Below are positions 46,620-58,761 of a stretch of 64,000 bases of DNA, piece by piece. Every line of letters begins with the position of its first letter. Position 1 is the stretch's first letter. Both the position numbers and the translations under genes were made by a program. The notes beneath the pieces were generated by a model. It saw nothing but the letters and a program-made list of their open reading frames with translations, was not told the origin of the DNA and made no database searches. Source of the stretch: Caprimulgus europaeus (Eukaryota; Chordata; Aves; Caprimulgiformes; Caprimulgidae); assembly GCA_907165065.1 (NCBI GenBank), contig OU015527.1:19233686-19297685 (forward strand). The letters run 5' to 3'.

Positions 46620-46957
46620 ATTACATAGCATAGAAGAGAACAGAACAGATTAGACTGTTTCAGCTGGAAAGGCCCTACAATGACCACCTAGTCCAACTGC
46701 CTGACCACTTCAGAGCCAGCCATAAGTTAAAGCAGGTTGTTAAGTGCATTGGCCAAATGCCTCTTGAACACTGACAGGCTTGGGGCAATGACCACCTCTC
46801 TAGGAAGCTTGTTCCAGTGTTTGACCACTTACTCCATAAAGAAATGTTTCCTAATATCTAGTCTAAACCCCATCTGGCACAGCTTTGAATCATTCACATG
46901 ACCTGTAAGTGGATGCCAGGGAGAAGAGAACAGTGCCTTCCTTTCCACTTCACCTCC
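46620..46957 (-). mobile_element. CR1 LINE, 3' part of interrupted copy I
   Basis: This CR1 subfamily differs from copies A, B and D. On the plus strand its reverse complement starts with GCATAGAAGAGAACAGAACA, followed by CTGGAAAGGCCCTACAATGA, CACCTAGTCCAACTGCCTGA and AGTGTTTGACCAC. It is cut at 46957 by an LTR and resumes at 47343. The TTGCATTGC-type repeats at 46600-46625 may belong to its tail. Confidence 0.88.
46953..46957. repeat. Target-site duplication, left copy (CCTCC)
   Basis: CCTCC at 46953-46957 is repeated exactly at 47343-47347, flanking the inserted LTR. Confidence 0.85.
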
Positions 46958-47342
46958 TGACGTCATTTAACCAGGAAGGGTCACTGCCCGTCCCACCCCA
47001 CACTGTCCAGTGAGATGGGGAGGAGAAAATATAAACGAATGGGGCTCAGGGGTTGAGACACGAGCAGTTTACTGGAATAGTAAGGGAGAAACAACACCAA
47101 ACAACAGCAACAACAGCACTAACGAAACAATATACAAAGTAACAAGCGGAACCAAACAGCTCACCACCCGACCGGCTCACAAACCACAGGACCCACCCCC
47201 TCTTCCTGGAAATTCCCTGTTTAAATACTGAGCATGACTTCACATTGAATACCTGCCCTGGCCCTTCCAGGCCAGCTGCTCTGGCTGCACCCCTCCCAGT
47301 TCCCTGTGAACAATTGACCCTGTCCTAACCAAACCCAGGACA
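46958..47342 (-). mobile_element. Solo ERV LTR nested in CR1 copy I
   Basis: The 385-bp element runs from TGACGTCATTTAACC to CCTAACCAAACCCAGGACA on the plus strand. It is flanked by a perfect CCTCC duplication. It shares about 330 bp with the 18469-18823 LTR but has a different U5 end: TGACGTCA and about 50 bp of extra sequence replace TGTGGTGGTTT. That indicates two subfamilies. A minus-strand TATA (TATTTAAA, 47220-47227) follows GTCATGCTCAG, the shared promoter module. No internal viral genes remain. Confidence 0.9.
47220..47241 (-). promoter_or_regulatory. LTR core promoter: decayed CRE plus TATA
   Basis: On the minus strand this reads GAAGTCATGCTCAG then TATTTAAACAGGG. The CRE core has lost one base match compared with GACGTCATG in the 18.5 kb copy. 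Confidence 0.5.
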
Positions 47343-47568
47343 CCTCCTCAGGAGGCTGAGGAGAACCATCAGATCACTCCTCAGCCTCTCTCCAAACTAG
47401 ATAATCCCAAAGTTCTCAGCTGCTCCTCACAGGACATGCCTTCCAGCTCTTCCACCAGATTTGTTTCGCTCCTCCGGATGCATTTGAGTACCTTTACATT
47501 CTTCTTAAATTGTGGGGCCCAGAACTGCAGACAATGTTCAGCGTGAGACTACATCAATGTTAATACAT
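47343..47568 (-). mobile_element. CR1 LINE, remaining part of interrupted copy I
   Basis: After the LTR, CR1 continues with CCTCCTCAGGAGGCTGAGGA, then CTCCAAACTAGATAATCCC, AAAGTTCTCAGCTGCTCCTC, CATTTGAGTACCTTTACA and TTGTGGGGCCCAGAACTGCA. On the minus strand these encode the last ORF2 blocks. The 5' truncation point is near 47568. Confidence 0.88.
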
Positions 47569-49542
47569 TTTATGCTGAAGACCTAGACTACAGTCAAAGA
47601 AAATGTGTAGAAATGTGACTCAAGATTCACAAATTTCCACCACAGTAGCTAGCATTAATACACAATAAGATAAAAAAGACCCAGAAAGATTTTAGCAATG
47701 CTTATTTCTCAGTTTCCAAATTGATCTTTTATCTGGAAGAAAAAGGCGTGCATATATTTTGCTATTCGAAAGAAGGTATAGGTTTTTTGGGGTTTAATTT
47801 TTTTTCAAACCTCTATTTACATTTCTATTTTTCTCTTTTTCTTTTGCATTTTTTTTAATAAATAGAGACACTACTGCCCTGAGTAACTTCAGTGAAATCT
47901 TTATTTGAATTATACTAATGTAATATAGTAACAGAGAAGCATATTTGGTATGAAGTCTCCAAACAGTGTTTCCTATGATTATATCTGTTTCTGTCTTCAC
48001 TGGATGACATAAAATACAGACTCACAGTGGGTACATATAACTTATTTTCAGTACTTTTTTCTTCTAGGGTTTTGTATAGAATATTTATTAGACGTAGGTT
48101 AACCATGAAGGATGAAAAAGTCTGAGACTTGTCTACCAAAGACAGCAGTGAAATTAGACATGAGCTGAGGGAGGGGACATTCTGAGTATTCACAGAACAA
48201 AGAAGGAATCCAGTGAGCAGCACAGCAAACCCTGGGAAGGAAAGTCCACCTCCTTTTTTTTTGTCACAGAGATCAGAGGACCACAGTAAATGCAAAAACG
48301 CACTGCGTCAAGGGATGTTTTTGCATGTACCTGGTTGAGGATATTCGGGTGAATACCTGTCAGAGATTACAGGAGGAAAGAGAAAAACAGAAGCAGGAGA
48401 GGGCTGTGAAAGATAAGTAAAATTGAGTATCTAAGTTAGATGAATTTTGAGTATTTTCAAGTATGATCAGTTCTTGATTTGTAAGCTACATCAAGTGGGA
48501 GGACAAGGTGTATGCAAAACTATGTAACTATACAAGGCAGTAACTGCAAATACAGAAAAAAATTATTCTACTTTTTCCAGTTGTTCAGACTCTCAGTAGA
48601 TGTTTTTTGCATGGGTGGTATTATATCAGCAGTCATCAGTGTCTTCATAAAAAATCTGTTATATTAATTAGAATTTCCATTGGCAGCTTAATGTGTTTAA
48701 AAGAATTTTCAGGCTTCAAGTAAATATTTTGATAGTTTTCTTGGACAGGCCAATAGGTAGAAACTTTGCTTTGTTAAAAAGATGGAAAGAAAAGAGCTTT
48801 TGCATAATGCCATCTCATTAGTGATCTAAAATTTGCTTCATACATACAAATTAAAATCTTATATTACACCTGTATAAAAAAAATATTTTTAACTTCATCT
48901 GTTATATTTTACTGTGAGAAACGTACACAAGCCTTCTTTAGTTACACATAAGCACAGCTGATGAATTTCAAATTGCAAAAATAACTACATTAAAAAGTGA
49001 AGTTCTATGAGTGGATGAGAAGGAAAATTTGTAATAGACTGGAGGATGGAAGTATCCGATTTTTGATATAATCATATTTCATACTAACATTTTGTCAAAA
49101 TGAAGAAAGAATAAAAGAAAATAACTGAAAATACTAAAAGAACACTTCACGGCCATTTTTTTCAAAGTTGCAACCCTTTTATTTTTATAATTTTGCCATG
49201 TCTCTTGCCTTAGGGATTTCATGTTAATGAGACTGCTGTGCACTGTGAGTTTTTTTTCTTCTTCTCCTAGTAGTAGCATTAAAAAGCATCAGAAATAATG
49301 AATTGCCAGGGCATTAGTAGCACTATATTGGCTAATGCTTGGGTGGATGATAAATAATTGCATCCCATTAATTTAACTATTTAATTTTTCTTGATCTGTT
49401 CATAATTGGCTTGCTACATCAGAAGTTAGTCATAACAAACTAACTGATCAGTTTCTCTCCTTACCATAACTGTATTGGGTTCAAAGGGTTTGTTGCTGGA
49501 ATTTGTTCAGACTTAGTAGCCCAGCTAACAAGTAGCCCTCAT
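47569..49542. other. Unassigned AT-rich sequence
   Basis: No gene or element is recognised. The frames at 47794-48295 (minus) lack known motifs. Confidence 0.6.
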
Positions 49543-49670
49543 CCAGACCAGGCTGGATGAGGCTTTCAGCAATCTGGTCTGGTGGAAGTTGTTCCTGCTC
49601 ATGGCAGAGTGCTTGGAACTAGACGATCTTTAAGGTCCATCCCAACTCATACCATTCTATGATTCTATGA
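49543..49670 (+). mobile_element. CR1 3' end fragment (copy J)
   Basis: This matches the last roughly 130 bp of the copy B/D type: CCAGGCTGGATGAGGCTTTC, AATCTGGTCTGGTGGAAG, TTGGAACTAGACGATCTTTA and the terminal repeat CCATTCTATGATTCTATGA. Confidence 0.92.
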
Positions 49671-52493
49671 ACAAAAAAGAAGGGGAATATATATAGTTTC
49701 TTTAAGGCAAACATTTTATTTGACAGGAAAATTTTGAGATTGGCACACACTGGCTGAAATATCTTATCTCTAAAATATAAGACTGTGAAATAGCTATCAG
49801 AAAGAAGGTAGGTAATAAGGTAATATTCCAACTCAGAGGCCATATCTTATCAAACAGTAAAAATTGCTTACATAACTTGTAACAGTGACATTTATGTTTT
49901 AATATTAAGTACAGAATTACGCACTTGTAATTAAAGAAGGTTCTTACTATCAATTCACTTAGTCTCATAAACATGGCATGTACCTCAAAGACCAGAATTG
50001 CATCTGGTATTGTTGGAAACTGGGAACTGCTGTGGTGGAAGTTTTCTGAGAAGCTGAAACAACAGGCAACTCCCAAGACTTCATACACTCACTTCCCCAT
50101 AGCTGCTAGACAATTTGTCTGCTAACAATTAAAACTCAAATATTAACCAAACATGCCAGTCAAGCCTTAGATTTATGATACCTGCAGTCTTACACCATAC
50201 CATTGCTTTTGACAGCTACAGTGTGGGATGGTTCTTAGTCTCCAGGTCAATATGTAGCCTTCAGAGTTCTTCAACAAGGGGGCCCATGACCAAAGTGAAA
50301 ATCTCTCTTCATCATACTCCACTGTGTTGGAGCTGGTGTCTCTATAGATTATTTCTGTAGAGGAAGCCTAGTTTTATCCAAAGGTGTTGATCTTTTCACA
50401 GGTTAGTCTACCTTCCTGGTGTGGGTCTGCTCTTGCACCTCTGTGTGGTTATTATCACTTTGCAGATTGAGTACTGAACCGCACATTGGATCATCTGATG
50501 CCTTCAAGCAGTTGCAGTCTGCTTTACTGTTTAGTTTTACTGTTTTTACACAATTATGCCAAAGAGGCAGATAATACAAAATATTTCTCTTCCTACCTGA
50601 AATTGGGTAATCTTGTGGCACTTCTGTGTGCAAAGCAAACAGAATGATTTGTGTTTCTCCTTCAAATCAAACAGGTTTGTAGTAACTTGACTGTAAGGCA
50701 AATAGATAAGTTTCTCAAATATGTTTCTCATATAAGCCTGTCATTTGTTATTTTGAGACAGACTTAAGACCTCTTTATTTTCAACACCAACAGAAGCTCT
50801 TTGTGGCTCAAGTATCCACTCTAAATGGGCAAAGAATTTGCTTCAGGTAGTCAATGTCAAAAGCACTAAAGGTGTCATGGTGAGAAGTAACAGAGGATTT
50901 TGAGGGCAGAATGTTTTAATTAACAGATCTGTTATCCAAACAAATAATTAATTAGGTCCATAGCTGAATCAGGTCCTTTTATTTAAAAAAGATTCAATAC
51001 ATAATCATTATAAAACTTTGTCATAATTTAAAATATTTCATAGTTTTAATTCCTTCTCAGACTCTCTGGCTTACATCAAGTACATATAAACATGAGACAA
51101 CTTATACTGGCAGGGAGATGGGAGTTCTTTGACCCTGTGTAGTAATCTCTACGCAATTCTATTGCTTAGTACAGTCTTTAGTAGACTATTTAAAAAATAT
51201 TCAGCATAACTACTATAAATGTGAAATCAGAGACATTGGTTCTTTCAGTTCCTCTTTAAGGGAATCATGTTGCTTCAACTTTATTTTACAGCACAGCATG
51301 TGCTGTTGAAGAGAAACCATTCTACACTAGCCATTTAAAACTGTACTGGTAAGACCACTACATGAAGACAGATGCCAAGAGTCATGTGCATTTGTTTAAT
51401 GTATACATACAGATGTGAGGCTGCTGCAGGACCCAGGTGTTTCGGCCTTTTTCTTATGTAGTATTTCTGTGAGTAGCAGGAGGAGAAGGAGAAATGCTTA
51501 ACTATTTTGGGGGAAGCATTTTGGAAGCTTGATTAGAACAATGACTCTGATAAGGCCGACCAATATCTTGATAATTCTGACTGCAAGATGACTGCTACTG
51601 TATGACCAGTCTGCCACGCAAAATGATGTTCAGCAAGCCTCGAGACAGCTGTATCACACTAAAATTACCAAGTATGTGCTGTGGAAGCCCACTCAGCCAT
51701 TTTGAAGAGAAAGGTGGGATCCTTGTGTGACTCTCAGGATAATTAGGTTTTCAAGTCAGAATCTAATATAGATGGCCAACAGTTTGATCCGGAAAATAAA
51801 AAGAAACAGAAAAAACAGGAATATAAATTTGGAATGACACCTGTAGTACCACCATCAGTGCAATGCATTTGTGTGACATTTAGGGAGTTATTAAATAGAT
51901 AGGTTGCATATGGATTATTGCAATTAGTCTGAAAAGAAACAGTATAATAAGAAAAAAAGAGTGTGTAACTATAATAGTAAATATTTACATAATTCATTTG
52001 TTTTAGGCACTTTTTGAAGTATATGCAAAGCATGAAGAATACTACATGCATGAAAACAGAATTATATAAATGGATGTTTTAGAAAGCATTTAGTACTTAA
52101 AACAAATCTGCGTATTTTTCACCTTCTTAAATCCTGTTTTTTCTGTTCAAAGTTAAATACTCACAATAATGAGAGCTGATCAAATAATTAGATTTAAATT
52201 TTGGTTTAGCCAAAAATATATTAGACCTGGGAATTGAGAAAATGGATGCATTTGTAAATTTCAGTTTCATTTGTGCAAGTGTATTTGCAGTTAAAATAGC
52301 CTAAGAACTTCTTGAAATTTAGTTAACTAAAAATAAAATAGTCAAGAGACTACCTAGAAAACATATCATTGGAGATAGCAGCATTAGATGCATTTTATTG
52401 CCTACAAAAAACTGACAAAAAGGCTGAAACTTCTATTTTCTCAATTTACAAATTTTCTAAAACGTAGCATTTCACCAAGGCCTGCTTGGAATT
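49671..52493. other. Unassigned AT-rich sequence
   Basis: No gene or element is recognised. The largest frames (49702-50088 minus, 51743-52051 minus) lack known motifs. Confidence 0.6.
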
Positions 52494-52818
52494 AAATCTA
52501 AAGGGCGGATGTCGAGAGGATGGGGCCAGACTCTTTTCAGTGGTGGCCAGCGACAGGACAAGGGGCAACAGGCACAAGCTGGAACACAGGAGGTTCTGCT
52601 TAAACATGAGGAAAAGCTTCTTTACTGTGAGGGTGCCAGAGCACTGGGACAGGCTGCCCAGAGAAGCTGTGGGGTCTCCTTCTCTGCAGATGTTCAAAAC
52701 CCACCTCGATATAGTCCTGTGCAACTTGCTGTGGGTGAACCTGCTTTGGCACGGGGGTTGGGCTAGATGATCTCCTGAGAACCCTTCCAACCCTTCCTAC
52801 CATTCTATGATTCTATGA
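52494..52818 (+). mobile_element. CR1 LINE 3' fragment (copy K)
   Basis: This holds the last ORF2 codons and the 3' UTR, ending CCATTCTATGATTCTATGAA. The coding part reads through GARLFSVVASDRTRGNRHKL, RKSFFTVRVPEHWDRLPREA and SPSLQMFKTHLDIVLCNLL in one frame to a stop at 52770. Its 3' UTR wording (GGGGGTTGGGCTAGATGATC) places it in a different subfamily from copies B and D. The uninterrupted frame suggests a fairly young copy. Confidence 0.93.
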
Positions 52819-53232
52819 AAGTTTAATTCAAGCAAAAAAAAAATTTTAAAAATCTTTAGTTTCAACATTTACCAGAGTTTAATATGGTCAGATAATTCTG
52901 ATTAATCTACCTTGTTTTTAAGAAATTTATGAGCTAGAAAATTAAGGTCTTTCCTGTAATACTTTCTGCTTTGCTTTGCTAAGTGATTTTTTCAATTTTA
53001 ATGAATAAACTGTCAATTTTGGAAGAAGCTAAAATAATGTATTGTGAAAATATTTTTTCATACTGTTAAGATTAGGCAGTAAAATTGATAATGCATTATG
53101 CAATGAGGTTAGCATAAACCAGAAGGTATTGTCAGAAGTCTTGGTTACTCCATAATGTATGAGGACTGAATTCAATTAAATAAATTTTGCTGACATAGAA
53201 GCCTTTAAAAAAGCAAAGAAAATAAGAACAAT

Positions 53233-53266
53233 AAATACTGATAAGTGATAAGTTTTATCAGTATTT
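53233..53266. repeat. Perfect 12-bp hairpin, 10-nt loop
   Basis: AAATACTGATAA (53233-53244) pairs with TTATCAGTATTT (53255-53266). Confidence 0.85.
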
Positions 53267-56200
53267 TTTCTTCTGAATTTATTTCCTTTTTTAAACAAAA
53301 AGGAACGATTTAATAATTACTTTTTTTCCATTTTTTGTTTAAATAAAATAAACCAGCATGACAGAAATTTTCCTTTTAGGGAAAGTTGTGTCCTCATTCC
53401 CATAGACATCTCTTTATACTATAAAGCAATGCCTATTTATGTGTCACTAAGACTGTCCATGTATCACTTGTTTTTTTTAGGTACAGGTCATATTGATGTG
53501 TTATCCTTACCTAACTGCAGACTGTTGACTCTTGTGCTTTCAGTACTCTTTTACATCTGCCTGGCTGAGGGTCAGCAGGGCAGGAGTTGCATAAATTTTC
53601 TCTCTCAGTACCCAGCACAGACTTAGATGCAGACAGCTGCATGCATCCTGTTTGATGGGAAGGAAAAACATGCGAGTAGCACTGGCAGGCTCTGTTGTCG
53701 AGTCCTAGGGACAGACACACCAACACAGCTGGTGGGGTTGAGGTTAGTGGGAGAAAGAGCTGACAAAAATGGAATGATTGTTATTGGACGGGCATAAGGA
53801 ATAACAACAAAACCCAGCATCTCCAAACAGCAAGTGTGCAAAAAGCTGGGTATTTTGGAATAATGTTTAGTGTGGAGAGAGACCATGATGTCCGTTTGCA
53901 GTACATGATGTGTCACAACACAGAGTGTGAGCAAGAGCTTGGCTGGCCTAGGCAGGTGGCAATGCCTGGATGAGGGACAGGCGGGTAGGTGGTGGCATCG
54001 ATGTCCAGATCAGCCATGGGGGAGTGCTTGGTTAGCGGGAGAAGTGTGGGTTGGCAGAAAACCCAGCTTCATCCTAGAGGCCCAAATGGGGACAGCTTGA
54101 GTCATTAGTCAGAGGACGCAGCATGTTGCTAATTACTGTGTTAAAAAGAGACATTGGTTCACTGTTTAAAAATATGAGGCCAGCTTTTTTTCCTGCTGAC
54201 AACTTCAACACTATCTTTGTTGGCAGGTTAGTTGATGTAACAGATAGCTGAACCAAATGTTCAAAAATCCAAACCACTTTAAAAGTTTCACCAAGAATTA
54301 TTTTCAGTCTCTTGGCTGCTACATTGTTATTTCAAACTCCCTAGATCAGGGATAAAAGTGTAAGTGAGAAGCAACCCTAACTAGCCTTTATCTTAGAACC
54401 TGTAAAAAAGGGGATACCTTCCTGTGGTAAAGAATTTTAATTCTACATCTAGAACTAGTTTTGTAGTCCTAGGTCTTCCTTATCAAAATGATAGCTGAGA
54501 AATTGCTGTTTTTCTTCTGCTCAGGTAAACATTTTAAGGCTTTATTTTACTTGCCTGCAAATGTAAATAGCAATAAGTTAAAGATTATCCTATTGTAATT
54601 TGAGTTATATTCTTTATTTGAGTGTTAGCTGCTCAGCTACTGCTGCTTAAATGTGAACATGTAATGTAATTCTTTAACTAGGATAATAACTATTTTTCAT
54701 CTTATCAGTGTATTATCACTGAGGGGGGGAAAAGTATACTAGTATTAGAATTCCATAGTGAACAGCAAATTAATGTTGGTTCAAGTATATTTATGAGATT
54801 TACCTTTTAAATATTATACCTTATGTAAAAAGACTGAAGAAGCGTTTGCTGAACATTAAGGAACAAGATACTTGTGTGATGTAAACTGGTGAGATCAATT
54901 TACTGATATGCCAAGAAATGCCAGTTGATGAGCAGGCTTAGAAAGCCTTCATGCTGAGTGCTAAAAAAGAAAATAAATGTACCTTTGAACAAGGAAGACT
55001 GATAGGAAGAAAATGCCTCATTTAGAAAAGAAATGTAGTTTTGAGAATATTAATAACTTTGTAAATAAAAACTATTATTCTGTTAGTATAAATATTAATC
55101 ATTTGGAAAATTAAGTATTAATAATGTTGTTTTTCACCTAGTTTTCATCACCTATAAATGCCACAGGCTTTATTTGTGGAGTAGCACTACTTGGCAAAAG
55201 CTTATCTGCTGAAATTTAACTTTTCTTTTAAAAAGACGTTACTTGGGAGATTTAAGATTCTTCCAGACAGCTAAAAGTCTCAGGTTTTGTTGACCTATTT
55301 CTCCATAAGAACCAAGAATCCTATTAAAAAAATAATAATAAGAATATAAGAATGCATTTTGATCCCTTTCAGTAACTTTGAGCCTTCTGGAGGAGTTTTA
55401 GTTTTGAAAACTAGAAATTTGTTTTAGCAAGAGGGTTCACATAGCTGGGCCTTACATGTTCATGTATGTGTAGTGGAAACTTGCTAAGAATAATTCATGA
55501 CTATGTGTTTTCTACTTAAGGCATACAAACTATCTTTTAAAAATATCTTTATAAAACAAGTATTTGGATTATTCTTGATTAGCATTGTTGCTTGCTCCCT
55601 TAATTCTTTCCAAATGCTATCTTTCCCAATAGCTTACTACATCACTCTATCTATTGCATTTGGGCTTTTGTGGAAATGTTAACTATTCAAGTCAGTTTTT
55701 AATAGGGAATTTTTTGCATGGGGAAAATAAAAAAACCTAGATAATACAACAGAAGCTTCAGAGTAGGCTGAACATGCACTTCTATTTTGCGAGTTGAGCA
55801 GCAAAAACATATTTCTACCTGAATTGAAGGATAGACTTGTTATATTTGTAATTAAACTGTTAATAAAGTGGAAATGTTTACTTCTTGAAATCTACTTCAG
55901 CTAATTGTGACCTATTTATGATAAATCTGCTTATGGGATATGCAGAGAAAAGGCATTTGCTGAGGATGTTCTAATAAAGTGGCAGAACATCCGTGACTTA
56001 CAAAACCAAAATTCTGTTCACATAAATTACAAAATCGGTTAAAAATCACTTTATTTTAGTAGGACATCTGCTCAGAAAGGGTCTGTAAGCCTTTGAGTCT
56101 GAAAGGTGCACTTTTCAATAGGGCATGTAATCTCTACTTACTGATTACTTCTGCACTGGGCCTTTAGGAAGTCACATTTTTGTATTCTGTCCATGAAGAA

Positions 56201-58744
56201 AAAAAACAGGAAATGCATAACATTGCATATATTCCATGTTATCCTTTATTTTCTAACTTAAATTATAAATATGGTATAAATGAGACAAGGGGCAGAAAGC
56301 TGTATGCCTGACACCTTGTTGTAAAGGAAGAGAGAGAAAGAAACAGTAACTAAGACTGTTATCAGTAATAGTCTAGATGCTAACATGCTCTGGGCAGTGA
56401 CCACTTTACAAATATCTCTGTAGTAATATATGTGCTAGACTTATGCAAACATTAGAAACATTGTAATGTCATTATGAAGACATACAAAATAAAAAATTCT
56501 CAAATTAAAAACATGAAAACATTATATTATTAGTTGGCTACTGAACCTGATTCAGCAAATTATTTTCCGCTTTCTTTGTTACCTTAAAATTAATTAAAGA
56601 TTCCTGTTATGAGTTCAGAATAGGTGTTCTTTTTTTAAGAAAACTAACAAAATGCTACCATTTTTCAACCTACATTAATGCATTTCATTTATTAGTTTTT
56701 AAATTATACAGGTAACATCAGAAGCTGCACAACATGGCCAATTACCAGAAAATAAGGAAGAATTCTAACACTCATTTTAATAATAGTGATTTGTCTTTAA
56801 CTTTTCCTGGAAGAAATAATAGGTATAAAAGAATGAGAAGAAAAACTGTCATATAAAGTATAGTTTGGCTCCAAATAAATTTTTTCTGCTCACCAGTCTC
56901 ATGGGATCTCTTCAGCAACTGGTCCAACTGCACAACTCCTGAGAAATCAAACAAATGCATTTTAACACAGGTTTTAACACATCAGCAGTGTTAGTGTGGA
57001 AAGATAATATCAGTAGCTTATATTCTTGCATGCTTTTGACTCTTAAGGTGACAAGGAAAAAAAGTTGGTATAATATTTATTACATAATCAGTCCATTTTG
57101 AAAATAGAAACTGTGAATTTTCCTTGAGAGAAGTTACATAATAAGACTTATTTTTTTTTATGTGCATAATTTTAACTTTTATCTTTGCTCTGTCAGTGGA
57201 TATTACTTTAGATGTAAAACTGTTTTAAGGAAAAACTTGGATAATGCTAGTTGCTTTAGAAGGAGTACTAGGTCTTCCCACCCTTTTATGTGTGCAGTCC
57301 ACCAATATACGGAAGAGTGCTGAAGTACATTACCAAGAAGCAATAGTTCTCCTTCCTTTGCAAGGTGAATATTCTTATTGTGTAAGTTAGTTCATTGTAT
57401 AGATGATCAAAAGTTTTCCAAGACTGAGGGTCACAGAGATGAAAGTTTAATCTCTTATTTATGGAAATTAATATTCCAATATGAGTCAAATATTTTTACT
57501 AAAAAAGTTATTTTGAAATACTTTCTCTCTTTAGTGTTTGCCCTAGGAAGGATAGAAAAAACAGCTCAGATTGAAGAGAAAGCAGAATGATCTTTGCTCT
57601 GTCTTTAATTGAACTCTAATTGGCTTTGATTTCTAAAATGTAACATTTGTTTATCTCTTCTTTGAGGCTTGCAGATTTTGTCTCTCTTAGTAACTTCTGC
57701 TCAGCTACTCAGTGTCATTTAGCAGTCTTGTATGTCTTCTAGATATTAAAATATTGCTTCTGCCAAGCCAGATAACTGGGCTAATACAAAGTTCCCCATG
57801 AAGACAGAAATGAAAAGCAAGAACAAGTTTTTTTTCAATATTTACCACTTTCTTCCTGTTATTATTTTTGAGAAATAACAACTGCCTTCGGAAGGATCTA
57901 GTTCCTGTTGTTTTTCAAAACTAGGCTCTAGCTCTGAAAATCGTAATAACTCAGGTCATGATACCTAAATGTTGTCACTCTAAAGTATCTTCCTACAGTG
58001 CTTCTATAAAAGTCTTGGAGTCACTCTCTACTCCTGTAGATTTATCGTTGGTGTCACCACTTGTTATGGTACTCTCACAATAGGACTCTTGCCACTTCTT
58101 CCTCTTGCTCCTTCAGAGCTTAGTTTATTTTACTAAGTATATTTCTTCTATGACCCTTTTTCTTTTTCTCTGATAACATCTAACCTAATTAAGCTTTAAA
58201 TTTCCTCCTTCTACGTTGGAAGAAATAAAAGCTATTTTTTTCCTTCTTATAAGCTCTTCTAAAGCAAAATAGTTCACCTGCAAATGTCTGTGCCATATCC
58301 CTGCTATGTGATTGATTATGAATACCATATTCTTCTAAAAAATCTAGAACAGCAGTCCTTATCAAATTAGAAGATGGAGGATTTCATTATGACTGATGAA
58401 GTAATATTTACCAAAAGTTTATTTTTTGCTCCACAGCAGAGAGTAATCTATATACAATGAACCAGTGCAATTCCTTTATAAAATGCCAAACTAGAAGGCT
58501 CAGACTGAGAGGCAAGTAGAAGCAAGCAGATGTAGCTTTAGCAGACCAAAGTACTTATTAATTATTTTAATGTTTAATTCTATTCCATGTTAAATTCTGT
58601 GTGTGCATATGTCAGCAGTGGTCCATTATACCTTCAGGGAGCCCCGCACTCTGTTGCAAGAGGAAGGATCTCTCAATGCTTCTTTAGCAGGTGCTGTCCT
58701 GGGGACTGGTGTGAACTCCAGTAGTGAATGCTTAAGACAATAGC

Positions 58745-58761
58745 TTTTTTTTTTTTTTTTT
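58745..58761. repeat. T17 homopolymer
   Basis: Seventeen consecutive T, not attached to a recognised retrotransposon 3' end. Confidence 0.95.

Noticed and set aside
49702-50088. 128-residue minus-strand open frame
   Set aside because: No recognisable domain, overlaps another open frame, and composition fits a chance ORF in AT-rich DNA.
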